Both the position numbers and the translations under genes were made by a program. Positions 1 to 14,060 of a stretch of 64,000 nt of DNA are shown piece after piece (the stretch's first letter is position 1; each line of letters opens with the position of its first letter). The stretch is from Muricea muricata (Eukaryota > Cnidaria > Anthozoa > Malacalcyonacea > Plexauridae): the NCBI GenBank assembly GCA_963855995.1, contig OY979731.1, positions 2,071,001-2,135,000 on the forward strand, written 5' to 3'. Under the pieces are notes generated by a model. It did no database searches and had not been told where the DNA came from. It saw nothing but the letters and a program-made list of their open reading frames with translations.

Positions 1-307
1 GTCCTCGATTAATCACAATCTTCCGTGTTTCCGTCTAATTTTTTGTATTTGTTATCGACTTATTTTGTGCTTGCAGCTATTATTTTTGTGTTTAATGAAA
101 AATTTGCACTTGTAAGAATTACTCAAAATGTCCTGACACTGCCCATTTAAGATACAGGCAGATGTAGCATTATTTGGTGGGACAAAGGGGGGGGGGGGGT
201 GCAAGCTCTGCAGGGGGGGGGGTGCTGGCTCTAATGACTGGAGTTATCCTAGTCTTACTCATGTGTGTCAGCCCCCCCCCCTCGAAATACAAGAGCAAGA
301 ACCAAAC
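1..307. other. left edge, no gene seen; G-rich tracts
   Basis: No exon could be recognised between the left edge and SPAG1 coding exon 2. Two long G runs lie at about 187-225 and a C run at about 272-282. The stretch should be intron of the SPAG1 homologue, because that gene continues to the left. Homopolymer lengths of this kind are often unreliable in assemblies. Confidence 0.5.
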
Positions 308-1288
308 CTTTTAGGATGAATTTCTTTCAACTTTTTCTCAGCAGACTCAACAAGTTGTGGATAATATCCTTCACTGCCTGACCTGAAAAAAAATTTGAAA
401 CAAAAAGCAGTATAAGCAGGGCGTAGCATTGGGGGAGGGGGGGGGGTGCCCTCCCACGTTTCACTGGACGGTCGGTAAAACCAAGAGTTGGTCAGTAATT
501 TAGGGAGCCATTGGTAAAACCCTTGACTTGTCATACTATTGATATTAATACTGAAAAAAGAGAAGACGAAATTGATGGTTTGATTGAACACATGTTCTTG
601 TTTTGTAATCTTATTGAAAGTGATCCAAACTATGTGTTTGTCAGTAAAGCACCGAAGTTGCACCCCCTTTGGGAAAATGTTTACCATGCACCCCCTAAGT
701 ATTAAGTAGCCTATATCTCAACCAGTATATGTTAATAAGGCTTAAAAATAACTGTGATTCCAGTTCTTAAATCGACCATAATTTTTTGTAACAACCCGAA
801 TTTTTTACAGGAATCAATTTTGTGCTTTGATTTAAGAATTATTTAACACATATTATGTAAAGGAGACAACAACAAATTGTCGATAGAAAATATGTATCTC
901 TAGGTTATCAAACTGCCAAAACCATGAAAAAAATTGTTGGAAAAAAATTTGTTCCTGAGCTACATATAGCCTGGTTTTTTACTTGATATGAAACTGGAGC
1001 CACAAGATTGTTTTTTTGAAGTAAAGCCAAGAAAAATGCATGGGTTCCTATTTGTTAGTTGGTTCCAACAAACCCAACGCACACAACAGATCCAATGCAA
1101 CCAACAGACCTAATGCACTGCTGGTTACAAGCAGTTTCCAACACAAACCTTAGAACAGTGATAATCTTCTCAAGCTCAACAGCATCAGTACAGTCTTTGA
1201 TGTAATCATAATCAAGATGACCAATTGGAATATCGCTGCCAGATGCCATTCCTAGGCCGCCAGGAACTGGGACTTTTGATGCAGACAT
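308..1288 (-). CDS. SPAG1: SPAG1 homologue, first two coding exons (partial, continues off left edge)
   Basis: Two minus-strand exons, 1288-1149 and 382-308, join in phase. The first ends in phase 2 at AAG|GTTTGT and the second begins after a T-rich tract ending in CAG; together they restore an Arg codon. The joined peptide reads SDIPIGHLDYDYIKD, then EKIITVLR, then SGSEGYYPQL, matching the conserved N-terminus of sperm-associated antigen 1. In other animals SPAG1 is a TPR-containing cytoplasmic factor that helps assemble axonemal dynein arms with HSP90/R2TP. The TPR and RPAP3-like C-terminal parts lie outside the window. Exon 2 ends at a GTTTGG donor (308). The ATG at 1288 directly follows a splice acceptor (CTGTAG at 1296-1291), so an upstream non-coding exon is expected. 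The gene is divergent from ALG1. I am fairly sure of the family, less so of the exact start, since an internal Met lies 13 codons further in. Confidence 0.85.
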
Positions 1289-1511
1289 TACTACAGGGAG
1301 AAGAAAGACAATGTTAATATACTAGTAATCAAGCAGTAGTAGTAGCCAAGTATAGTAGACTGGAGTTACTTTCTGCACATGACCAACTACCCTACCAAGA
1401 CGAATAATGTCATAAGTTGAAAGGTTTTATAATGCTAATATATTTAGTAAACGAGCCTAATTGTAATACAATTATTCTAGCTTCACTCATAAAAAGGGTG
1501 AATATTTTAAG

Positions 1512-1765
1512 CCAGACTGCAGATTATGGCAGTTTTCGACGAGTTCCCAGGTGCGGAGAAGGCACAAATCTTAGGTGCAGGTGAGCAAAACAGTCGCCAA
1601 GTGCGGATCATGACTGGGTTAAGGGGCAAAAGTAATAAAATATGTGTTAAAAACAATGAAAATTAGAGTTTTGGGGGCAGATTGAATCTGGAAAAACTAA
1701 GGTAGGTGCGCTAATTTTTTCCTAAAAAAATCTCGGGGGCACTGTTGACATACTCTGCAGTCTGG
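1512..1765. mobile_element. 254-bp MITE, copy A
   Basis: Terminal inverted repeats CCAGACTGCAGA and TCTGCAGTCTGG bound a 254-bp element. A second copy with the same interior (shared blocks such as AAAACAATGAAAATTAGAG) lies at 27358-27610. The flanking 8-mers ATTTTAAG (1504-1511) and GTTTTAAA (1766-1773) match at six of eight bases, which fits an aged 8-bp target duplication. It contains no coding sequence, so it is non-autonomous. It sits in the presumed 5' UTR intron of SPAG1. Confidence 0.8.
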
Positions 1766-2026
1766 GTTTTAAACAATTGAACATCTGAAACATTCAAGCC
1801 TTTCTTTTTGTATTGGAAATTTGAGCAATGTATTTACTACATAAAACTATTTCAAACATACATATATTGCCCACTGATAGAATTGTAGCATGCAATTATG
1901 CAATCGACCTTTAAAATTTTGAGCTGCTAGTTTAAATCCAAATTTCATCCACAAACACACACCTACGAAACTTATAAACTTATTACAGTACAAACGATAA
2001 GCATGCTAACTAAATACGACACTTAC

Positions 2027-2160
2027 CTTATTCATAAAGTACAAGGTTTACCGGCGTACGTGCTTGTTTAAAACTACTTCGTGAATATGAAAGTGAAAGA
2101 ATGCGACCCAGAGTCTGAAGCTGTCACCTTGGAGAGGGGTTGCTATTCATACAAACTCTT
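2027..2160 (-). other. SPAG1: probable 5' non-coding exon of SPAG1
   Basis: A perfect donor (TAAG|GTAAGT on the minus strand, last exon base 2027) lies upstream of the splice acceptor that immediately precedes the SPAG1 ATG. It is the best candidate for the end of a 5' untranslated exon. The upstream limit is a guess; no transcript start can be read from sequence. The implied intron is 2026-1291 and contains a MITE. Confidence 0.5.
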
Positions 2161-2708
2161 AACGGCTTTTCTACTACAATGCAACTCCAGAATCGTCGAA
2201 ATACATTAGCTACCACATGTTCAAAGAAATATTTAAAGTTTTAAAACAAAAAAACCCGAAAAAACCCCGCCATTTATGAACAAATTTTTGTACATGTTTT
2301 TTAAATACAATGCATGAGCCAGCGGAAATTGCTCAGTGGAATTTTAATTTTTTCTGAGAAAACACTTGGCGGGAAAACAATTGCTTTCATTTCATAAATA
2401 TTAATCCCACCAACACGTCAATTTCTTCATATCTAGGAACATTCCAAGCATTTAAACATATTAGCAAGAACAAACCAACTACCAACTTTCTTTGAATACG
2501 AGTTTTTTTTTCAAATAGTTTGAATAAAACGCAAAAATTACTTTGTTTTGGAGACATTTGGAAAACCAACATGGCGGACACTGGCAATCGACAAAATTTT
2601 CGGCGAAAAAATTTCGCCACAAAAATCCGACAAATACCATAATAATGCTAATGTTGGTATACATTTTAAAATAATAGAGCTGGTAGTAGTTGGTTTATAT
2701 ATTAAAAT
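2161..2708. promoter_or_regulatory. likely shared promoter region of SPAG1 and ALG1
   Basis: About 550 bp separate the presumed SPAG1 leader exon from the ALG1 ATG, and the genes point away from each other. The stretch has a YY1-like CAACATGGCGGA motif at about 2569-2580, a class of element often found close to transcription starts in animal housekeeping genes. No TATA box placement could be justified. Bidirectional promoter use is inferred from geometry only. Confidence 0.45.
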
Positions 2709-5439
2709 ATGTTTGTAACTGGTTTTGGTTGGCTCCTACTTGCCGTGTCAGTAGTTGTGGTGTTTGTATGGTTCCATTATTCCAAGACAGTTGTTCGAAA
2801 GAGGATATTGATTATAGTGCTTGGAGATGTTGGTCGCAGCCCAAGAATGCAGTACCATGCCTTATCCTTTGCCAAGGAAGGCTTTGCAGTTGACTTGGTT
2901 GGATTTGACCATTCACCGTTAGTTAAAGAATTACAAGACCAGTCATCAGTGAGAATAGTTTCACTTAACGAGCCGCCAAAGAAACCGACCTGGCTACCTC
3001 GATTGCTTTATTACATATTTAAAACAATATACTTATTTTTACAATTAGTTCTAGTCATTCTTTGGCGAACTTCGAGACATTCCCACGTCCTTGTCCAAAA
3101 CCCTCCGGCAATTCCAACACTTGCCGTAGCTTGGCTTATGAGCCTGGCACGTCAATCAAAGTTCATCATAGATTGGCATAACTATGGCTACACAATTTTG
3201 TCGCTAGCTCTTGGCTCTGCCCACCCGCTAGTCAAATTTTCCAAGTTTTACGAAGGCATCCTTGGACGGAGAGCCGCACATAATATATGTGTGACACGAG
3301 CCATGAGAGATGATTTAAGTCGGAGGTGGGGTGTTAAGGCAACCACACTGTACGACAGACCTCCAGAAAGGTTTCAAAATGTTGACCAGGATGCTAGACA
3401 CAAGATATTCATGAAATTGTCTGAGAGTTATGATGCTTTTAAGCCAAACACTAAGGTGCATAAAACACTTAACGCTGCATATACTTTGGAATATATGGCA
3501 TTTTATTATATGGTGATGGGTGTTTTACCGTAAACTAAAACATTCGTATTTTCGATATTTCACTAGTGAAGATATGAAAAAATATGTAACGTGTGAAAAA
3601 CATGTGTGTTTTCACGCGGGATTATATGTTCACTGTTCGCTTGTTCCGACTTCTGACCATATAATAAAAAGAACATTACATGGTAGCTTGAAGATATGAA
3701 TATTGTTTTCACCACTAATAAATTCATTTCTTCGGGCCACCGTGTAATATCCTCTATATCTATATGTCACGAAATTTTTAACCCCTAGTTGGAAAGATCT
3801 TTCAGAACTGTATATAAGAACCCCTTTTACAGTTTTTCATTTCCTTTCTTCTAAATTGAGATATTATAGTTTGTTTGAACTTTTCGTTGCAACCAATGTG
3901 ACTTCAAAAATATAATGAGCTCGTGTTTAACTTATTGAACCTGACAACCATGCAGCTGTTAATGCCAATAATTTTAGGAAATTCATTATGCTTAATGACA
4001 TCATGCTGTTTGCAATAAAAAGTTTTGGAAAAACTAAAATAGAAGAAAGCTGAATGAAAGGAAGTGAAAAATGGCAAAATAAGTTGTAATACAGTTTTAA
4101 AAGATCTTTCTAACTGGGGAATGAGAAATTTTTGAGTCATTTTCACTTTATTACTTATACTTCATGGGATTGGATCAGTTTTAAACTGAAGATCTCTTAT
4201 TTCAATAACCAAATTAATAATGTTAGGGTTAGGGTTAGGGTAAGTTGTAAGTTGAAGCATAACCAACATCAGAGCCACCTTACGAGCAGCCACACTGGAT
4301 GATATTTAAACTACACTCTTAATTACTCTGGATGATATTTATGTTCCTAGATTATAACTTACAATGATTTTAAAATCTGGGCTAGAGCCACCTTAAGATA
4401 ATCACAAGCCATTTTGCTGGAACTAAACTGGACAGCATTTATAGGGTACAAACTTAAAAAGGTTTTAAATTCTGACTTACATAGCAGAGCCATCTCAAGA
4501 TCATCCCAAGCCATCTTGCAACAACTGCAATAAACAACATTTGTATTACCAGGATACCACAGGAACAAGATTTACAAGCCTGGATAACAGCAGAGCCACC
4601 TTAAGAGCAGACCGTGCCGCCTTGCTGGTAAGTGGCACAAGCTGGACTGAAGATGAAGACTTTTCAATCTTTCTGGACGCTTTGAAGCAATATGACAAAA
4701 TGGCCAACATTGAATCCTCAAAACTTCCTGAACTTGTGTGTGTGATCACTGGGAAGGGTCCATTAAAGGTCCACTATCAGGAAGTGATATTGCAAACCAC
4801 ATTAAACCGTGTCCAGATTTGTACTCCTTGGTTACACGCGGAAGATTATCCTGTCTTGGTCGGGTCAGCTGACTTGGGAATATGTTTGCATACCTCGTCG
4901 TCAGGTCTTGATCTGCCAATGAAAGTTGTCGATATGTTTGGCTGTGGTGTCCCTGTGTGTGCTGTCAATTTTCCATGGTAAGGATTGGGGTGTGCCCTGA
5001 ATATCTCTGTAATACACTAATTAATACATACATCCCTCTAATACATAGCTCTCTAATACAAACACCTCTGTAATACAGACATCTCTCTAATACAGACATC
5101 TCTTTAATACAGACATCTCTCTAATTCAATCACCTCTTCAATACAGACATCTCTCTAAACAAACAGCTCTCTAGTTCAATCACCTCTTCCTCTCCATTTC
5201 AGAAACACACCTCCTAAAAAACTTTTTTTCTTAGTCTCAATGAGTTGGTCATACATGGTAAAAACGGCCTGGTATTTAATGGTCCTGAGCAACTTGTTGG
5301 ACAGTTACAAGAATTGCTGGTGGACTTTCCAAAAAATCAAGGCATGCTGGACAAATTTCGAGAAAACTTGAAAGAATTTCAGAAAAAACGATGGCACTCA
5401 TGTTGGAAAGAAGCATTTTATGACCCAATATTTGATTAG
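2709..5439 (+). CDS. ALG1: ALG1 chitobiosyldiphosphodolichol beta-mannosyltransferase
   Basis: Three exons, 2709-3455, 4553-4977 and 5235-5439, join in phase to 458 codons plus stop; human ALG1 has 464. The enzyme adds the first mannose to GlcNAc2-PP-dolichol on the cytosolic face of the ER and belongs to glycosyltransferase family GT33 (GT-B fold). Residues 5-22 form the single N-terminal membrane anchor. Family blocks seen are [22 protein letters not shown] and [12 protein letters not shown] in exon 1, then [54 protein letters not shown] and VDMFGC in exon 2. Exon 3 covers [14 protein letters not shown] to the stop. Exon 2 to 3 uses GTAAGG and TTTTTTTCTTAG and restores a Cys codon (TG|T). 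The exon 1 donor (GTGCAT at 3456) is weak, but phase 0 and the family alignment support it. The start has no competing upstream ATG in frame. Confidence 0.94.
3456..4552 (+). repeat. ALG1 intron 1 with telomere-like run and exon-derived tandem copies
   Basis: The intron holds three consecutive TTAGGG hexamers at 4223-4240. Downstream are diverged copies of a roughly 105-bp unit beginning AGAGCCACCTTA at about 4271, 4384 and 4486. A fourth copy, starting at 4592, lies inside coding exon 2. No further exon was recognised between 3456 and 4260. Confidence 0.75.
5012..5190 (+). repeat. 17-bp minisatellite in ALG1 intron 2
   Basis: Several adjacent copies of a unit close to AATACAGACATCTCTCT fill the 257-bp intron between ALG1 exons 2 and 3. 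The copies are degenerate at both ends. The reverse complement of the same unit forms the long array at about 7115-7830. Confidence 0.85.
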
Positions 5440-5539
5440 ACATAAATCATTATTTGTGTAATTCTATATTTGTTGGGTAACAAATCAACAAGAACGATTT
5501 AACATGGTAATCGGGGCACTAACATACTTCACAGTTACG

Positions 5540-5920
5540 ACGAATAGAGCTATCCAGTATAAGCAAAGTTAGTTTAGTTTAGGTTTCCTCCTGTAGTAAC
5601 AATGGATCAATAAGAGACGATCGTTACTGAACCTCTAGGAAGAACAGTTTAGAACTGATAGAGCTATTCAGTATAAATAAAGTTAGTTTAGTTTAGGTTT
5701 CCTCCTGTAGTAACACTGGTTCAATCAGAGATGATTCTTACTGAACCTCTAGAAAGAACAGTTTAGAACTGATAGATCTATCTAGTATAAATAAAGTTAG
5801 TTTAGTTTAGGTTTCCTCTTGTAGTAACACTGGTTCAATAAGAGATGATCCTTACTGAACCTCTAGGAAGAACAGTTCAGAGCTGATAGAGCTGTCCAGT
5901 ATAAATAAAGTTAGTTTAGT
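5540..5920 (+). repeat. 114-bp tandem repeat, cluster 1 (plus orientation)
   Basis: About 3.4 units with an exact 114-bp spacing: CCTCCTG at 5587 and 5701, CCTCTTG at 5815. Each unit contains AGTTTAGGTTTCCTCCTG, a GGATCA/TGATCC stem, GAAGAACAGTTTAGAACTG and ends near TATAAATAAAGTTAG. The array follows the ALG1 stop codon, and its AATAAA hexamers (first at 5676-5681) are the first such signals after that stop. Confidence 0.9.
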
Positions 5921-6943
5921 TTTTTTGACATGTTCCTTTCAGTACAATGTTTTAGAATGTACATTATGTAAAGTGGACTGGGAAGTCTACTGTACTTTAA
6001 ACTATACAACAATAAACTCTTTCTTGTCAGTCCAATGTACAACATTTCTTCAATTTATTTCTCCTAATAAACATGTGAAATTTACAAGAGTGGGTTACAG
6101 CAATATATCTAGGCAGTAAAATTCCGATTCGATCATGATTGAATATCTTTCTACACACTAACATAGACACCACACTTTGCCTTTAAAAATACAGTTAGTT
6201 ATTAGTTTTGATGCCAGAAATATGAGTTTATGGCACACTGATGCTTTGAATAGTCTTTCAAATGTTCTTTAATAGCTCAAAATGCTTCCTGGTTTGTCCA
6301 CCTTCGTGAAACATGACTAGGAAACAATGTTTCCTGGTTTGTTCACGGTTAGGAAACATGGCTAGGGAGACAATGTTTTCTAGTTTGTCCATCACATTCT
6401 TTCTTGGCATGTCCATCTTCAGGAAACATAGCTAAATAATCTTTCACAGTTTTCTTAAGACATAGGGCATAATTTACAGAAATATATACTCAAAGCCGCT
6501 TTAACTAGCAAGCATTTACTATTAGACTAGAAATTTATTAACAGATTAGAAATCCATTTCCACCTTCATTCCCAAACTTTGTACACACATTGTTGAACTA
6601 ATAATTAAAACCACAGATCTTGCAAAAAATATTGAAAAACTATCCTGAGATACTTTAGGCTAAGTCAGCCAATTTCAATCTCAAAAATGGATTTATAACC
6701 ATTATAAAGGGAAGAATGTGTTTATTGTTAAATTAGCTTGCTTACTTTCACAGTCTGCATTGTTTTTTTTTGTCCCAAGTTCATTCTCCAAAAGCTCTTT
6801 ATCCAAGCTTCTGCCATCCATGCTCTGGAACAAGCATGAAGCACATTGTGCATATTTTGAAAATTAGAAAATAGCATTTCCATCTATCATACATTTAGGG
6901 TCTAGATATTTGTCAGTCTTTTTCAGTGTGAAAATAATCTGTC
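5921..6943. other. ALG1-ARF6 convergent intergenic region
   Basis: No exon was recognised. An AATAAA lies near 6011. Between about 6285 and 6440 are three degenerate copies of the 45-bp repeat built on AGGAAACATGGCTAGGAAAC, which is better preserved at 39960-40250. The right part should contain the ARF6 3' UTR. Confidence 0.6.
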
Positions 6944-9480
<2,537 letters not shown>

Positions 9481-9539
9481 GTTGATGGTCGGTGATGAAC
9501 CTCAGTATGTTATCTGATAAAAGAAAGACAATCATAAGA

Positions 9540-9960
9540 ATACATGCATAAAAAAACTTCAAAAAAGTCTGTTCACAAGCTCTCCAAAAGTTGTATTCAC
9601 AAGCTCTCCAAAAGTTGTATTCACAAGCTTGTTCACAAGTTGTTAAAGCAAATTTGGAACAAGCTGTTAACAACTGGAACAAGCTTGACAGGACTATCAG
9701 ACATGTTACAAGGTTGCTCCAACAAGACTGATACAGTCACGATATAACAATATTGTTACAGTCTTGTTTTGTCATCTTTGTGACAATCATGTCACAACAA
9801 GTCTATATCAGAATTGCTAGAACAACCTGATATTCCTGTCAAGCTTGTTACAATTCGTCAACAAGTTGTTACAAACTTTTTGATAACTTAGGACAGGCAG
9901 TGCAAATACAGCTGGTAACAAGTTGTTATACATGTGTACATGATCATCAAAACACTATAC
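9540..9960. repeat. dispersed TTGTTACAA-rich palindromic repeat
   Basis: The segment is dense in CAAGTTGTTACAA and CAAGCTTGTTAC motifs and includes ACGATATAACAATATTGTTA. An inverted copy with the same core occurs at about 16550-16700. Related sequence recurs at about 17560-17930, 18080-18230, 28590-29230, 29600-29960, 33480-33680 and 36627-36977. Ends of this copy are not clear. Confidence 0.65.
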
Positions 9961-11125
9961 CCTGATATCCATAGGATAATAAACTGTTAGAGGTCTCTCA
10001 AAATGTTTACTACCGCAAGAAAACAAGCACTATTTAGCAAGTTTTGCCTTTCAAAAAAACAAAAACTTTTTTTCCAAATCAATAGGATTCTAGTAGGACT
10101 CAGAGCTTTGAAATTATTTCACTCGAATCAAACCTTGGTCAAGACATCCTGTACCAATTTGCTACCAAAAATGTTTCATTCTAAACCACTAGATTTTGCT
10201 AAAGGACATAACATCTATTCAAGGAAATTGTGCCTTGCCCAATTGCAGGGGCGTCAGAAGCAAAATGGACACAATGCTTATAAAGTCAAAACCTCTTAAG
10301 TTGAGAGCATGACTTAACTTGAAACCTTGTTGCCCATATAAAGACACCTACTAATGACATATCAATATTGAAACATTTTTGTAACAAGAATTTGTTTGTA
10401 ACATGTCAAACACATGTCTCTGAAATGTTTAAAATTAGAATAAAGTTGATAACACACTGACATTATAGTAAAGCTTCCAGTATCATCACATTCCAGCTTT
10501 CAATATCAATTGTTACTTGGAATGTTTGAAACCTGAGAAAACTAGGAAATATTGTTTGCCAAAACAATATATTTGGATGTTCTTTAGTGTGTTCCAATTT
10601 GGCTTTTTAACAAGTTTTTTCATGAGGTTGTTTCCCAGGCCAGCTTCTCTCACACAGACATACACAGACGTTCTCATAATAATGTCAAATGTGGATACAA
10701 GTTGGTACACAAAGTTTCATTGGTTCAACATTAGTTTTTGCACAGTTTATATTGTTGTGAGGTATGGTTGTACTATTGCTCCAAACAAAATTGCCTAGTT
10801 TTCAACCAAGTACACTTTAGAGCTAGCATCAAATAATACACACATTGAAAAATGTTTGTTCAACAAAAATTGCCAAAATTTTGAAAGAAATGTTTTAGCT
10901 TGACAGCAAGCAAATTTCTATATGTAACAAAATGTTTCCCATGATTAGTTATGAAAGAAAGCATTTCCTGTTTTGCCCCAAAATATTTTTAAAATTAATC
11001 CTCAGTTTCTGGCACAAGCTCTGGAAACATTTAATGACTAGTTATGACAAAGTTTCTAGAATACAGGAAGTCTTGTGTGTGTCATGGTCATGAAGTGATA
11101 ATGTTTATTCTAGATCACGATCTTA

Positions 11126-11439
11126 CAGTCGCGGCAATTGAAGCGTTCCGAGGGTATTCAACCAATTCATTTGCTCACGTTTAGCACTTCCTCTGATCAA
11201 TTCCTCCCGTGATTCCTCAAATTTCGACAAAATTCCTTACAACTTCCTGTTAATTGACCAATCAGAATGCTATACCATATTCATGAACAACCTGATTGGT
11301 CAATAAATAGGAAGTTGTGAACATTTTAACAAACTTTTCAAAATTTTAAGAATCACAGGAGGAATTGATCAGAGGAAATGCTAAACGTGAACAAATTAAT
11401 TGGTCAAATATTTTCGAAATGCTTCCATTGCCATGACTG
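11126..11439. mobile_element. 314-bp foldback/MITE, Tc1-mariner-like ends
   Basis: Arms of more than 100 bp are reverse complements with mismatches: the left begins CAGTCGCGGCAATTGAAGC and the right ends GCTTCCATTGCCATGACTG. Both arms carry GTTTAGCA and CTCTGATCAATTCCTCC or their complement. TA lies on each outer side (11124-11125 and 11440-11441), consistent with a TA target duplication. There is no ORF, so it is non-autonomous. Confidence 0.75.
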
Positions 11440-14060
11440 TAACTGGAACATAGTGTAGCTGCTTATATGGAAAAAATCATAAAGCAAAAAATAAAACGTG
11501 GTTAATTCTACACAGTTCTGGAATCAGTTGTAAAAAGGTGGACAGTGGTATCTACCAGACAGTGATTTTTGAGATTTTCACAGTCCAGTAAATAGCTGTT
11601 GTTACCTTATAAAGCCATGTACAGCAATCTGCATCCAATCATTAAGCACAAACATTTTCTTGGGTTTTTAACACGGGTCGTTTGTAACATGATGTTTGGT
11701 CATTTGAAATAGAAGCCATTCACACGCAAAACAAGATGGTTCTAGAACTGTAACTGTCATGTTATGTCATGTTTTGATGCACATTTTGTGGGGTAAAAGG
11801 TTGTATAGGATTTCAAATTGTACAAAAGCGATAAAACTTGTAAGTAATCTTTTCTTACACATGAAATGGACTCAGTTTTGTAGTAACTTTTGTAGTTTTG
11901 ACAGCAACAATTATAATGGCAAATGTTGCGTTTCAAATGGCAAACGTCACATTACAAACGTAAACAAACCCCAAAATGCCTTATTTAAAGTTCAAGCATC
12001 ACAGCCTTTCCATAAACTCAAGAGACCCCTTTCTCAGACATTGTGTTAATTCTGCAGAGAGCTTGAGACTTCATTACAAGTAAGATTCTTCATTTCTTAA
12101 ATGGAATTTGTTATGTTATGCCATATTTTCTGATACCTTTCAAAATTTACAGTTGATAAACTGGAAACACCAAAAACAAGTTCCCTACTCAAATCTAAAG
12201 CTTGCTAAATATATCAGTTCAATTATAAACTTAAGATTTTTATGCACTGATAGCTGAAGAGGGCTAAACCCAAATCAACTTTATTATATAAAGTACAGTG
12301 CTTTATTTGGATTTCTGGCACTGATAATTTCACATGTGAGATAATTTATGATAATTTCACATGTGAGATAATTTATGACAATTTCACATCTGAAAATTAT
12401 CACTTTTCAAACAATCATCAAACATAGCTTCTGATTATTTTATATTGGTAGAAAACACTGTAGTTCATATAATAAACAGAAACATACATGGGTGCTAGGA
12501 AATACCAGGTTTACTTCTCGTGTTGATATCATGTTCAAGACTGGAAATAAATCTGGTATTTCTTCACAACCATGTATTACTCTCCATATACACTAGGAAA
12601 ATTATTGTTTTGCAGCATGCTATCCACCAAACGTAGATAGGGAGTAGGGTAGCTAATCAAATGATAGCATTTGCAATAGTACACTTGTATAATGCTACCA
12701 ATATCAGTTAGGAAAAGCGATGGTTTTAATCAAGTTGAATTATTGGCCCCACTTACGTCAAGACAATGGCTGAAAATAAGCAGAACTTTGACAAGTGAAA
12801 CCATGCTTTTATACAATAGATGGCACAATTATGCAATAAGAAAGGCCTTTTCGAGCCAAAGAATTTGAAGTGTGAGTCCTTAGGTATGCAATCACACAAT
12901 TCTGAGATAGTCAATTGTGTTTTCTGGCTGATAGAAGCACACAACAGAATGTTCTGCCATTATTCTGGCCAGTAAACTGCATTGAAATTGGGAGGAACAC
13001 TACACTGTTAAAAGTTACCTGTCTGTTTCCTATTTTATTAGATTCATGATTTTTACATTCCACAAAAATGGAATCATTGCAAAAGAATGTTGGACTTGAC
13101 TTCAGTCAATTTTCTTGAAATGAATGCAACTAGACAATCACAAATGCAGTTCCGAAATTATACTCTCTTGTCGAAACATCAATGTTTTTGTGCCTCAGCT
13201 AGTGCTATGTGTAACTTTTTTTTGGCTGGTTCAGTTACAAGGCTACTGTAGTTCAATCCAAAGCTACCTTCCACATGTATAAATAATAGATGACCACAAA
13301 TTAAGCCCACAATTTAGTTTGCACAAAACAAAACTGTGAATAAAACATAAACCAAATCCCAACCTTTTGATATAAAAACCAATCGAACACAGACGATCGT
13401 TTAGATTCATCTATCTGCAAGGTTCGATATACAATCTTGTTCTTTAGGAAGAAGTACTTCTACTTAAACAAGGACTTAATATGTCTTTTCCAGACAGCTC
13501 CTGAACTTTTTAAGCACTTCATCAAATATGATTCATAAAAATTCCATTGGATATTCAAAAACATGCAAAAATCACAAGTTTACCACGCCAATTGTAACGA
13601 AAAATCTAAATTAGATTCTGGAATTCGTTGATGGCCATTGCATTCTACACAACAACCTCTGGAAACTTCTAAGAAAAAAATAATCTAGAATTGATAGGAT
13701 AGCTGAAACAATATGTTGAACAAACCAAACAAAATTGCCGACTATTTAATAAAGCTAGCGCTTAGCAAAATAGCGTCAATGTCCCGCTCCAAACAAAAGC
13801 AAATATACAAATCTTGCTGCTTCAGGCTCCGACGAGTTTTTGTATCACGGATGTTGTCGGCAAATTTTGAACTGGCGATAATTTTTGGGGGGAAATTTTA
13901 GCACCCGAATTACCATAGAATGATTAATTTTTGCCGCTGAATTTAGCACCGTAGCCCGTGTGGAAGAAGCTTAAAAGTCTTCTAAAATAACCGCTTTTCC
14001 GGGTATTTTGAAGGTCATTTGAATAAGGCTAGCATCGCTAGGCTATTATATAGGTACGAA

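Larger units (their letters stand above)
9481..14060 (-). other. upstream ARF6 region, presumed 5' intron; no gene recognised
   Basis: ARF6 coding exon 1 is preceded by a splice acceptor (CTTTTATCAG on the minus strand, first exon base 9513), so at least part of this 4.6 kb should be 5' UTR intron. Short ORFs on both strands lack family signals. About 9540-9960 is a copy of the dispersed ACTTGTTGCAAC-rich palindromic family, and 11126-11439 is a MITE. I saw nothing else that could be named. Confidence 0.5.

Noticed and set aside
10003..10798. Several 65-98-codon ORFs between ARF6 and its promoter candidate
   Set aside because: Low-complexity AT-rich frames on both strands with no recognisable domain or splice partners.
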